From Brachyspira sp. CAG:484 (GTDB taxonomy: Bacteria; Cyanobacteriota; Vampirovibrionia; Gastranaerophilales; Gastranaerophilaceae), in contig HF989734.1 of assembly GCA_000431315.1 (NCBI GenBank), positions 1 to 56,825 of the forward strand: a stretch of 56,825 nucleotides of DNA, in the 5' to 3' direction. Numbering within the stretch: position 1 is the stretch's first letter; each line of letters opens with the position of its first letter. Both the position numbers and the translations under genes were made by a program. The notes beneath the pieces are model-generated. The model was not told where the DNA came from and did no database searches. It was given only the letters and a program-made list of their open reading frames with translations. This document shows, in pieces, positions 34,097-42,254 of this stretch.

Positions 34097-35634
34097 TTTT
34101 GGAAAAGTTTTTTACGCAAAAATATGACGGGCAGACCATGTTTGTAAATCCCGATGTTACTTTCGGCGAATTCAAAAAATTTGTACTCGGACAAAAAAAA
34201 GAGTTTGAAAAGTCGGATATTGAAAACGTTGTCTTGCTGTGTGAAAGTTATTTTGATTTTGCAGTGAATTTTTTTGCCGCAGTGTTTGCGCGTAAGAATA
34301 TTTATCTTTTGACCGACAAAACGCGTCTTAACCAGCTCGGATTTGAATATATTATTCCTGCTGAACCCGCAGCCGGCGAGGGGATTTTTGAGGGCGAATA
34401 TGACCCGCGCGGGATTATGATAAATCTTTTTACATCCGGGTCGACCGGAACTCCGAAAAACATCGGCAAAACTCTTTACAATCTTGAAATCGAAGCACAG
34501 GCTACAATTGATGAATTTGCGCTTTCCAACGGAACTGTAATTGCCTCTACGACGTCATCTGCACATAGTTACGGGGTTGCGTTTAATTTTATTTTGCCTT
34601 TTTACGGGAATTACAAAATAAATCAAAAGAAAATTGAATTTCCTGAGCAATTTGATATTGACGGGAATTATATTTTAATCTCAACACCTTCTTTTATGGA
34701 AAAGCTTGCAAAGTATGATTTTGTATTTGAAAATGCTCCGGAAAAGATTTTTCTTGCCGGTGCAAAACTGAAAGATGAAACTTATTCTTATTTCGCAAAA
34801 TTTTCCAATGTAATTGACATTTACGGAAGTACGGAGACCGGAAATATTGCCTATAAACGCGGCGGTGAAAAGTTTACACTGATAAACGGAGTTTGTGTTG
34901 AACCGGCCGTTGACGGACGGATTACGGTAACTTCGGACTTCTTTCCTGCCGATGAAATGATTTTGAATGATATTATTGAAAAAATTTCCGATAGAGAATT
35001 TGTATTGAAAAAACGTACGGACAGATTAGTAAAAATTCAGGAAAAAAGAATTTCGCTGGATGAGCTGGAAAATAATCTCCGCCGGCATGACGCTGTTGTT
35101 GATTGTCACTGCTTTATGTATGATGAAAAACTATGCTGCGCCGTTGTCTGCCATGAACCGCATATTGAGGCGGTTAATTTTAAAAAATTTCTTTCAGATT
35201 ACAGTGAAATACTACCTAAAAAATGGCGGATTTTAGATGAAATTCCGAAAACCCTGAGCGGCAAAACAGACTATGCAAAACTCGGAAAAATTTTCGGCTC
35301 AAACTTATCAATGCCGTTTGTTTTTTCCCGTTATGCTGAAGCCTCTGCCGCTGAAATAAAGCTTTTGTTCAGGGAAAATTCAAATTTTCTTAACGGTCAT
35401 TTTGATATTACACCTGTGCTTCCGGGAGTGGTACAGCTTTATTATGCGAGATTTTTTGCAGAGGATGTTTTCGGGATTGAATTACCGCATAATGAGGTAA
35501 AAAAAGTTAAATTTTCAAATATTATGAAACCTGAACACAAGGTTGTGTTAAAGCTTACAAATAAAGATAAATCTGTAGAATTTACCTACCTGTCGGATGA
35601 CAAAATATTTTCTTCAGGTATATTTGTTAAGTAG
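34093..35634 (+). CDS. apeH: AMP-ligase fused to a 3-hydroxyacyl-ACP dehydratase (ApeH-ApeI)
   Basis: Residues 1 to about 400 form an acyl-adenylate ligase: LFTSGSTGTPKN is the P-loop, DIYGSTETGNIA the A5 motif, KRTDRLVKI the hinge and LSGKTDY carries the A10 Lys. In aryl polyenes the ligase activates the aryl starter for ACP loading. Residues 412-513 form a hotdog dehydratase with catalytic His in NGHFD and PVLPGVVQL, as in FabZ and ApeI. E. coli ApeH and ApeI are separate; here they are one 513-residue chain. The start overlaps apeG by 4 nt (ATGA). Confidence 0.88.
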   Translation: MILEKFFTQKYDGQTMFVNPDVTFGEFKKFVLGQKKEFEKSDIENVVLLCESYFDFAVNFFAAVFARKNIYLLTDKTRLNQLGFEYIIPAEPAAGEGIFEGEYDPRGIMINLFTSGSTGTPKNIGKTLYNLEIEAQATIDEFALSNGTVIASTTSSAHSYGVAFNFILPFYGNYKINQKKIEFPEQFDIDGNYILISTPSFMEKLAKYDFVFENAPEKIFLAGAKLKDETYSYFAKFSNVIDIYGSTETGNIAYKRGGEKFTLINGVCVEPAVDGRITVTSDFFPADEMILNDIIEKISDREFVLKKRTDRLVKIQEKRISLDELENNLRRHDAVVDCHCFMYDEKLCCAVVCHEPHIEAVNFKKFLSDYSEILPKKWRILDEIPKTLSGKTDYAKLGKIFGSNLSMPFVFSRYAEASAAEIKLLFRENSNFLNGHFDITPVLPGVVQLYYARFFAEDVFGIELPHNEVKKVKFSNIMKPEHKVVLKLTNKDKSVEFTYLSDDKIFSSGIFVK

Positions 35635-35662
35635 GTAAGGCGGCAGGCAGGAGAGTTAAGAA

Positions 35663-36076
35663 ATGAATTTTGAAGCAGAAACTTTTATAACAGTACAGTT
35701 CTATGATTTAGACCCTATGAATGTGGTATGGCATGGAAATTACATTAAATATCTGGAAACAGCACGCTGCGATTTACTTGCTAAAATCGGTTACGACTAC
35801 AATGATATGAGAGAAGACGGAATTGCCTATCCTGTTGCTACTATGGATTTAAAGTTTATAAAACCTTGCACGTTTAACCAAAAGTTAAGAGTCGTTTCTT
35901 CTGTCGAAGAAATCGAACCATGTCTGATTATCAAGTATATGATTAATGATGCCGAAACCGGCGAAAAGCTTTTTAAAGCAAAAACAATGCAGATTTGCGT
36001 TGATGTGCATACAAAAGAAAGCGTCTATTCTGCGCCGGAACGTTTGAAAGAAAAGCTTGCTTGTTGTAATCTTTAA
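35663..36076 (+). CDS. apeK: Acyl-CoA/ACP thioesterase (ApeK-like, hotdog fold)
   Basis: This 137-residue protein belongs to the 4-hydroxybenzoyl-CoA thioesterase/YbgC group. The active-site segment is FYDLDPMNVVWHGNYIKYLE, with the Asp-x-Asp-x-x-x-x-x-x-x-H-x-x-Y pattern. It would release acyl groups or edit stalled chains. It lies 28 nt after the ligase-dehydratase gene and 2 nt before the LolA-like gene. In the E. coli cluster ApeK is at the same relative place, after I and J. Confidence 0.9.
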   Translation: MNFEAETFITVQFYDLDPMNVVWHGNYIKYLETARCDLLAKIGYDYNDMREDGIAYPVATMDLKFIKPCTFNQKLRVVSSVEEIEPCLIIKYMINDAETGEKLFKAKTMQICVDVHTKESVYSAPERLKEKLACCNL

Positions 36077-36078
36077 TT

Positions 36079-36603
36079 ATGAAAAAACTTTTAGGATTAA
36101 TTTCAGGAATTTTGATTGGCAGTTGTGTAATGGCTCAGGATGTAATTTTTCAACATCCGTCAACTCCGGATAAAGTATTTGTTCCGCAATATAAAAATGT
36201 TTCCTGCAAATTTACACAAACAAAAACAATTCCAAATTCACAGGCTTATGTAAAATCCGGCGGAAATTTTAAATTCAAAAGTGAAAACGGCGTAATATTT
36301 GAAACGCTGTATCCGATAAAGACAACCACTTCTTACACAACCGGACAGAACAAACGTATAAGTGATATAATTACAGCAGTTTCCAAAAAGGATTATTCAT
36401 ATTTAAACAAAAATTTTGACTTATTTTACATAAAAAACAATGCCGGATGGAAGCTGGCATTAAAGCCAAAGACTTCATCTAAAGCCGGCTCGGTTATGAA
36501 CTCGATAATCATCTCCGGCGGACAATTCATTAACCAGATAGATATTAACACACTGAACAGCGGTAACACCAATATTAACTTTACAGAATGCTCTGCATAT
36601 TAG
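36079..36603 (+). CDS. apeL: Outer-membrane lipoprotein carrier-like protein (ApeL-like, LolA family)
   Basis: This 174-residue protein has a signal peptide (MKKLLGLISGILIGSCVMA, cleavage before QD). The remaining sequence is the LolA-type half-barrel: SCKFTQTKTIP (residues 35-45) and SGGNFKFKSENGVIFE are the usual LolA opening strands. It is periplasmic and would ferry the polyene-lipid to the outer membrane. ApeL is a LolA relative in known clusters, next to the MMPL exporter, as here. Confidence 0.85.
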   Translation: MKKLLGLISGILIGSCVMAQDVIFQHPSTPDKVFVPQYKNVSCKFTQTKTIPNSQAYVKSGGNFKFKSENGVIFETLYPIKTTTSYTTGQNKRISDIITAVSKKDYSYLNKNFDLFYIKNNAGWKLALKPKTSSKAGSVMNSIIISGGQFINQIDINTLNSGNTNINFTECSAY

Positions 36604-36631
36604 ACGCATGAAGCAAAAGGGTTAGGGAAGT

Positions 36632-38755
36632 ATGAAAAAATTTTTGAGAATATTATATATTGTTGTTTTTGTAATTGCCGGAGTATTTGCATTCACTCAT
36701 CCGGTAAAAACAGAAACCAATATTTTGAGAGCAGTATTTTCTGACAGTATGGAAGATGAAACTATAGTACAACTGAGCGGCCGGTATTCTTCTAAAATTA
36801 ATGTTCTCATTGAAGCAGACGACCCGGAAACTGCATCGGAAAAAGCTCTGGAATTTTACAATGCTGTTGATAAAAATTCTTTTGAAATAACAGATTTTAA
36901 TATTTCCCAAATTCTTGAAAAATATAAAACTTACAGCAAAAATCTCCTATCCTTACAAACAGCATTAAAACTTGAAAAACACAAATATAATGAAGTAACC
37001 GGTGAAGCTTTTGCAAGGCTCTATGATCCTATGGGGTTTATGCTTATGCCGCTGGATGAAGATCCTTTCATGCTTTTTACTGATTACGTAAAATCGTTCG
37101 GAGAAGGCAATCCTGATGAATTTATATTCAATGACAAGTATTACAAAATAATATCCCTTGAGGTTAAAAATGATACTGCGCTATCTCCTGAATTGCTGAA
37201 TGGAAAAGTTAAAAAACTTACTGAAATCCAGAGTAATATATCAGATAGCAGTGCAAAAATTTATTTGACAGGGGCTCCTGTTCATTCCTTTTACGCAAGC
37301 TCAAAATCAATGATGGAAATTAATATCATTTGTATTTTGTCATCGCTTTTTGTAATCCTCCTCTGTTATTTCTACTTTAAAAGCCTTAAACTGCTTCTTC
37401 CAATCGGTATAAGTCTTGGCTTGGGAATGCTTTCCGGTTATATTGCCGCTTCAATAATATTCAAGTCCATTCATGTTCTCACATTTGTATTTTCCACAAC
37501 GTTGATAGGGATTTGTGTCGATTATTCACTCCATTATTTTATCGAAAAAGATTTATCAAAAATATTAAAAAGCCTTACTGTAAGTATGATTACCACAGTA
37601 AGCGCATTTGGAATTCTGTTCTTTTCCGGTGTTGAACTTTTAAAACAAATTTCCATTTTTACCATGACCGGATTATTCAGTGTTTATCTGATAGTAGTAC
37701 TTTTCTATCCGCTTTTAAAATTTGAATATACTCCCCGCAGGCTTAACTTTTCTCTTTCAGCCAATACTAAAAAGATTATTGCATTTATTGTAATTTTTGT
37801 ATCTTTTGCTGGAATATTTTTCCTGAAGTTTAATGACGACATAAGAAACATGTATGTACCGTCAAAGACTCTGCTTTCTGCCGAAAAACTTTTCGCAGAC
37901 GTTACAGGCAGTAATAAAAAAGTATCTTTTGCGGTTATTGAGGGAAGCAATATTGAGGAGATGCTGGAAAAAGAAGAACAGATTGCGCGTTGTTTGTCTG
38001 ATATAAAATTCCAGGCTCTAAGCAAATTTATCCCTTCAGAAAAACAGCAAAAAAAGAACTTTGAACTCAGAAAAGCCCTATATAAAAATTCCCTTAAAAC
38101 TTATGCGGCATTTTTAACAACGAAGCAAATAAATAATCTTTTAAATGAAAAGGATTTGCCCGGATTTTTAAAATTTGAGAAAAATTCCCCGTTTTCAGAT
38201 TTTCTGATTGGAGAAAACACCTCTGTAATGCTCCTCTATAACTTTGACAACCCTGAAATAATTACACAAAACGGAGGAAGATATGTTGATGTACAAAAGG
38301 ATATTTCCGAAAAAATAAAGGACTGCCGTATTGCCTGCGTTAAAATGCTTGCACCTGTTTTTATCCTGCTGTTCCTGCTTCTTTCTATCATATATAACCC
38401 TCGTACGGCAGGGAAAATTTTAACACCATCAATACTTGCTTCTGCATTCTCTATCGGACTATTAAGCATTACAGGGCAGCCTGTTAATTTATTTCATATA
38501 CTTGCAATCTTTCTTATAATCGGTTTCGGGCTGGATTATTCTGTTTTCAGAGCAGGAGGAGTAAAATATTCATCGGATGCAGTTCTTCTCTCCTGTACAA
38601 CAAGTGTATTTTCATTTCTTCTTCTTGCATTTACAAGTTTCAAGCTCATAAGCTCGCTGGGCTTCATACTGTCTGCGGGGCTTACGGTTTCATATATTAC
38701 AAGTCTTTTATTCAGCTATCCCGAAGCCGCAGCTAATGCCAAGGGGGATGAGTAA
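36632..38755 (+). CDS. apeM: MMPL/RND-family exporter (ApeM-like)
   Basis: This 707-residue inner-membrane protein has a membrane anchor at residues 7-24, a first periplasmic domain of about 200 residues, five further spans (from about residue 230), then the repeat: a span near 385, a second periplasmic domain and five more spans up to the end. The half-repeat pattern is that of an RND/MMPL transporter. The Asp in LIGICVDYSLHYF and FGLDYSVFRAG are proton-relay-like positions. It would export the polyene-lipid. Its stop overlaps the next start by 1 nt (TAATG). Confidence 0.9.
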   Translation: MKKFLRILYIVVFVIAGVFAFTHPVKTETNILRAVFSDSMEDETIVQLSGRYSSKINVLIEADDPETASEKALEFYNAVDKNSFEITDFNISQILEKYKTYSKNLLSLQTALKLEKHKYNEVTGEAFARLYDPMGFMLMPLDEDPFMLFTDYVKSFGEGNPDEFIFNDKYYKIISLEVKNDTALSPELLNGKVKKLTEIQSNISDSSAKIYLTGAPVHSFYASSKSMMEINIICILSSLFVILLCYFYFKSLKLLLPIGISLGLGMLSGYIAASIIFKSIHVLTFVFSTTLIGICVDYSLHYFIEKDLSKILKSLTVSMITTVSAFGILFFSGVELLKQISIFTMTGLFSVYLIVVLFYPLLKFEYTPRRLNFSLSANTKKIIAFIVIFVSFAGIFFLKFNDDIRNMYVPSKTLLSAEKLFADVTGSNKKVSFAVIEGSNIEEMLEKEEQIARCLSDIKFQALSKFIPSEKQQKKNFELRKALYKNSLKTYAAFLTTKQINNLLNEKDLPGFLKFEKNSPFSDFLIGENTSVMLLYNFDNPEIITQNGGRYVDVQKDISEKIKDCRIACVKMLAPVFILLFLLLSIIYNPRTAGKILTPSILASAFSIGLLSITGQPVNLFHILAIFLIIGFGLDYSVFRAGGVKYSSDAVLLSCTTSVFSFLLLAFTSFKLISSLGFILSAGLTVSYITSLLFSYPEAAANAKGDE

Positions 38756-39627
38756 TGAAATGGTATCAGTTAAAAGAACAGGCTGCCGGAGAAAAAAGAC
38801 TTCTAATCACATGGAAAATTTATAAGCTTTTTGGCAAAAAAGCTGTAAAAGTTTTAGCATTTTTTGTAACTTTTTTTGCCTTTATAGGAGCAAAAGAAGC
38901 CAGAAGATGTTCTGAAAAATATCTTGAAATTATAGGCTTAAAACCAGCATTAATAAATCAATTCAGACATTTTCTGGAATATTCCTATTCACTTGTTGAC
39001 AGAATGGAAGTTTTTTCAGGAAACTATGATTTTAACAAAATTATATTTGACAGTGAGGACGATAAAAAAGCTTTAATGGAGGATTTTCCAAAAGGAGTAT
39101 TCTTTATCTGTTCACATCTTGGAAATATCGATGTAATGCGTGCATTTTTGAATAAATATCCAGAACGTCATGTTAATGTGTTTCTTTCCGGCGAACAGTG
39201 CAGGATTTTTAACAGTTTTATAAAACAGATTGAAGCGGCTATGCCGGTCAGTACATACCCTGTGGAAGAAATTAATATTGATACTTCGATTGAAATAAAA
39301 GATAAGCTTTCTAAAGGTCAAATAGTGTTTATGGCAGGCGACCGGACTTCCAAAAACAGCAGCAATTCAGACATTGAACTTTTCGGACATAAAGTAAAAT
39401 TTCCGCTTGGAACCTTTAAATTTGCGCAGTTAATGGAAAGCCCGGTGTATTTTGCATGCTCTATCCGCAAGGGCGAAAAATACAGGGTATATTTGAAAAA
39501 GTTCATCACGACTTCAACAAAATCAGCATCAGTATTAAAAATGCAAAAAGAATTTGCAAAGTTTCTGGAAGATTTGACCCGACTTTATCCGCTGCAATTT
39601 TTCCATTTCTACGATATGTTTGATTAA
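38755..39627 (+). CDS. LpxL/HtrB-type lysophospholipid acyltransferase (C-terminal part of ApeJ-like)
   Basis: This 290-residue membrane-associated acyltransferase of the lipid A biosynthesis family has a HX4D-like motif, CSHLGNIDVM (about residues 117-126), and a second block with GDRTSKNS and FGHKVKFPLG. In E. coli the ApeJ protein joins a glycosyltransferase to such a domain; only the acyltransferase part is present here, and it stands after the exporter instead of between I and K. It starts 1 nt inside the end of the exporter gene and is the last clear gene of the plus arm. Confidence 0.8.
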   Translation: MKWYQLKEQAAGEKRLLITWKIYKLFGKKAVKVLAFFVTFFAFIGAKEARRCSEKYLEIIGLKPALINQFRHFLEYSYSLVDRMEVFSGNYDFNKIIFDSEDDKKALMEDFPKGVFFICSHLGNIDVMRAFLNKYPERHVNVFLSGEQCRIFNSFIKQIEAAMPVSTYPVEEINIDTSIEIKDKLSKGQIVFMAGDRTSKNSSNSDIELFGHKVKFPLGTFKFAQLMESPVYFACSIRKGEKYRVYLKKFITTSTKSASVLKMQKEFAKFLEDLTRLYPLQFFHFYDMFD

Positions 39628-39683
39628 GCATTCTATTTCCAGCAATTCCCGGCTATATTTGGGATATGCCGGCTAAATTTATG

Positions 39684-40439
39684 CTAACAAGATTTCTTCA
39701 TCCTGTTCAAGCGGTAATTTTGTAAGTCATGAAAATCCCAGTTAATTTCACGTTTTACAATTTTTGCAGGGTTGCCGGCAACAATAACATTAGTTTCATC
39801 AAATTTTTTAGTAACAACACTTGCCCAGCCAACAATACTGTCATCGGAAATTTTTGTATTCTTGCCGATTTTTACATCTCTACCGACCCATACATGATTT
39901 CCAATCTCAATGCTTTTGCCAAAATTCAAAGGATTGCCGTCCAGATCAGTAATTGTATGAACATCTGTACACCAGACATCAATTCCCCATGAAAACATAC
40001 AGTCATTCCCTATTTTTATTGAAGAATTATCATCCTGTAAAAATAACCTTGCACCGCATACAATCACGTTATCACCTATATATATACGGCAATTGCTTGC
40101 AAATCTGTTTACACCAGGTTCAATAGTATCCTCCGGAGGGTTTCCTATATTTATTGCCAGCCCTGTAAGCCCCAGAGGTTCATTAACAGGACAAAGAAGC
40201 TTCCCTATATTAACTGTATTATTATGTCCATACATGTACAGTGCAAAACCTTTTTTACTCAAAAATTTCTCAATATCCTCCCTATTTTCAACTTTGATGC
40301 TTACTATATTATTGTTTCCATGCACTAATAAAGAGAAATTTTCAATCAATTTCTCCTCTTTTGTAGTAAATTCTGTAATTTCATTACCATCTTTTAATAC
40401 AAAACTAAATTTATTATTTTCTCCGATTAAATTTTTCAT
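39684..40439 (-). CDS. Left-handed beta-helix acyltransferase (hexapeptide repeat)
   Basis: From the ATG at 40439 (GGAGG eight bases upstream; an earlier TTG overlaps this site) the protein has 251 residues. Hexapeptide-type turns are seen in the middle (IYIGDNVIVCGARLF, IKIGNDCMFSW, WVGRDVKIGKNTKISD) and the usual C-terminal VIVAGNPAKIVKREINW. The N-terminal 80 residues are irregular, with NNNIVSI and GHNNTVNIG turns. It probably transfers an acetyl or other acyl group to a sugar or cell-wall precursor. It is convergent with the LpxL-like gene and may not belong to the polyene cluster. Confidence 0.85.
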   Translation of the reverse strand: MKNLIGENNKFSFVLKDGNEITEFTTKEEKLIENFSLLVHGNNNIVSIKVENREDIEKFLSKKGFALYMYGHNNTVNIGKLLCPVNEPLGLTGLAINIGNPPEDTIEPGVNRFASNCRIYIGDNVIVCGARLFLQDDNSSIKIGNDCMFSWGIDVWCTDVHTITDLDGNPLNFGKSIEIGNHVWVGRDVKIGKNTKISDDSIVGWASVVTKKFDETNVIVAGNPAKIVKREINWDFHDLQNYRLNRMKKSC

Positions 40440-40644
40440 GATTAAGACCTCCAATGAAAAATATTATAAAACCTGATAGTAACTATCAGTCAAGAATAAA
40501 TTTTACAAAAAATACTCTTTCTGGTCTTTATGTGGAGTAAAATAGGCGATACTGGATTATTATTTAAACAATTCATAATAAAATTAAGTTATGATGATAT
40601 TGTTTCAATAGCTTTTATAAATAGCAAAAAATGCTCAAAGTTAT

Positions 40645-41625
40645 TTATAAATTAATTAAATCTCCAAGTAAAAAATAGGTTTGTATTATGCACATTTGAA
40701 TATCATTAAATTTTATAGAGGAATTGTGTGTGCCTTTTGACAACAAATCATGTATTTTTTGAATTCTAGTTTGCAAATCAGAAAATCTGCATTCTAATAA
40801 TATTTTTTTATCACCATCTATATTAGAATCAATATAAGCAATAATCCTATTTTTGTAATGATTGTCTTTTACTTCGAGTTCTTTCCCATTTTTACATTTA
40901 TACTTTTCATTTGAGGGAGGAAAAACTCTATCGGCAAAACATTTTATTATATTTCTACACGTAGACATTGCTTGAGACCATTCTATATCATCATTTGCCG
41001 ATAATCTTTCATAAACAGAAACAAACTGTTTTAAAATATCAGGATTTATTTCATATAGTTTTTCATCAACTTCTTTTTTTAAATTTATAAATAAACTCTG
41101 TGTATAGTTTTGGAATTTGGTTTCGTAGTAAATTTTAATAACGTAATTATAAAAATTTGATTTAACTTTATTTATTATATTAACGTTACTAGTTATAAAT
41201 TTGCTACTTGCAGCCAACCTGTCTTCAATTTTTTGAATAGCAAGCAAAATCATGTTTCCCTCAAAAGATGTGGGAAGCTTAATGCTATTCATAATCTGCT
41301 TTGTAGTTTGAATTTGGGCTTCTAGTTCTGGAATGGATTTGAAAAAATACATTGTTTGAACTTCACCATTTTCATCTGTTTTATTTTCAAGCCTTCCTGA
41401 CTTTTTTAGTGCATTAATTTTTTCTACAGAATTATCATTTTTATCACTGTAACCTTGTATTTCATAATTCAACCAAGAAATTGCTTCAAAATCATTTTTA
41501 AGTCTTGCAAGTCGCAATCCTTTAAAAAGTATCTTATCAAAAGACAATTTATCTAGTTCTATGTCATTTAAAATTTCGGTTGATAAGTCTAAAATTTCAG
41601 CATGTAAATCCCTTTGTAATTGCAT
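40645..41625 (-). CDS. AbiTii-domain protein (putative phage-defence component)
   Basis: This 326-residue soluble protein has N-terminal residues 7-60 (LHAEILDLSTEILND, then LRLARLKNDFEAISWLNYE) that fit the AbiTii domain of lactococcal abortive-infection proteins, where a helix is followed by W-[IL]-x-x-E-[LI]-x-G-Y (here WLNYEIQGY). The rest is helical and basic-acidic without catalytic motifs known to me. It is a lone gene between the hexapeptide acyltransferase gene and tRNA-Ala, on the same strand. The role in abortive infection is an inference from the domain; no nuclease partner is adjacent. Confidence 0.55.
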   Translation of the reverse strand: MQLQRDLHAEILDLSTEILNDIELDKLSFDKILFKGLRLARLKNDFEAISWLNYEIQGYSDKNDNSVEKINALKKSGRLENKTDENGEVQTMYFFKSIPELEAQIQTTKQIMNSIKLPTSFEGNMILLAIQKIEDRLAASSKFITSNVNIINKVKSNFYNYVIKIYYETKFQNYTQSLFINLKKEVDEKLYEINPDILKQFVSVYERLSANDDIEWSQAMSTCRNIIKCFADRVFPPSNEKYKCKNGKELEVKDNHYKNRIIAYIDSNIDGDKKILLECRFSDLQTRIQKIHDLLSKGTHNSSIKFNDIQMCIIQTYFLLGDLINL

Positions 41626-41714
41626 TTTTCCTCCGTATATATATAAACTATCTTAACACAAATAAAAGGAAAAATTTTATGACAACAAAGAAATCTAATG
41701 ACATTTTGGACAAT

Positions 41715-41737
41715 AAAAAAGAAGTCGTAATGACTTC
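41715..41737 (-). terminator. Terminator of tRNA-Ala
   Basis: Minus-strand stem GAAGTC/GACTTC (41732-41737 and 41721-41726) around a 5-nt loop, then TTTTTT. It lies just after the 3' end of the tRNA-Ala gene. Confidence 0.7.
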
Positions 41738-41745
41738 CTTTTACA

Positions 41746-41821
41746 TGGTGGAGCGTACGAGATTCGAACTCGTGACCCCGACACTGCCAGTGTCGTGCGC
41801 TACCAACTGCGCTAACGCCCC
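41746..41821 (-). tRNA. tRNA-Ala (anticodon GGC)
   Basis: On the minus strand a complete cloverleaf: acceptor GGGGCGT with ACGCTCC (including the G3-U70 alanine identity pair), D arm AGCGCAGTTGGTAGCGC, anticodon loop CTGGCAG (anticodon GGC), T arm GTTCGAATC, discriminator A and an encoded CCA. Confidence 0.96.
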
Positions 41822-41869
41822 ATGCACGGGTTTTCGCTGATTTATGTGGGTCGTACGCAGAACACCTTC

Positions 41870-41891
41870 AAATTTGATACTAATCAAATTT
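41870..41891. repeat. Hairpin between tRNA-Ala and tRNA-Val
   Basis: AAATTTGAT (41870-41878), ACTA, ATCAAATTT (41883-41891): perfect 9-bp arms in the 144-nt spacer between the two tRNA genes. No T-run follows, so it may be a processing or regulatory stem rather than a terminator. Confidence 0.5.
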
Positions 41892-41936
41892 TCGGGTCCT
41901 TGCTAAAACCCCACGATTAACATTTATTCAATTATT

Positions 41937-41959
41937 AAAAAAGACCGCAGATGCGGTCT
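41937..41959 (-). terminator. Terminator of tRNA-Val
   Basis: Minus-strand stem AGACCGCA with TGCGGTCT (41959-41952 and 41949-41942) around a 2-nt apex, followed by TTTTT. It lies 6 nt from the 3' end of the tRNA. Confidence 0.75.
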
Positions 41960-41965
41960 ATTTAA

Positions 41966-42041
41966 TGGTGGGCGTTAGAAGACTCGAACTTCTGACCCTC
42001 TCCTTGTAAGGGAGACGCTCTACCAACTGAGCTAAACGCCC
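41966..42041 (-). tRNA. tRNA-Val (anticodon TAC)
   Basis: Minus strand: acceptor GGGCGTT with AACGCCC, D arm TAGCTCAGTTGGTAGAGC, anticodon loop CTTACAA (anticodon TAC), T arm GTTCGAGTC, discriminator A and an encoded CCA. Confidence 0.96.
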
Positions 42042-42112
42042 TTGTTCATATTAAATTATCAACCCGATATTTTGCTCAGTCAGGAAATTATGATATGCCT
42101 CCTACTTCGCCG

Positions 42113-42132
42113 GGCAACCGAGCTAAATGCCC
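42113..42132 (-). pseudogene. tRNA-like 5' remnant upstream of tRNA-Val
   Basis: Minus-strand GGGCATTTAGCTCGGTTG resembles the first 18 bases of tRNA-Val (GGGCGTTTAGCTCAGTTG). The matching acceptor strand, anticodon arm and T arm are missing. Confidence 0.35.
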
Positions 42133-42242
42133 TCACCCCTTGGGGTTTTGTCTTTCGACATTTATTATAGTAGCAAAAAAATTTTTTATGTCAATAACTT
42201 TTTTTGATTTTGCCAAAACAATTAAAATTTTAAACTTTAAGG

Positions 42243-42248
42243 TATAAT
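42243..42248 (+). promoter_or_regulatory. -10 box of the methyltransferase gene, leaderless
   Basis: Perfect TATAAT ends 6 nt before the ATG at 42255. No Shine-Dalgarno and no clear -35 are seen. Confidence 0.45.
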
Positions 42249-42254
42249 AAAAAT

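Noticed and set aside
33820..34175. Overlapping minus-strand frames in the apeG tail
   Set aside because: They arise from the GC-rich inserted segment and lack starts and motifs; the plus-strand genes are coupled by overlaps here.
41580..41840. 86-codon plus-strand frame over tRNA-Ala
   Set aside because: Its C-terminal part is the translated complement of tRNA-Ala, a common false gene; the N-terminal part is antisense to the AbiTii gene.
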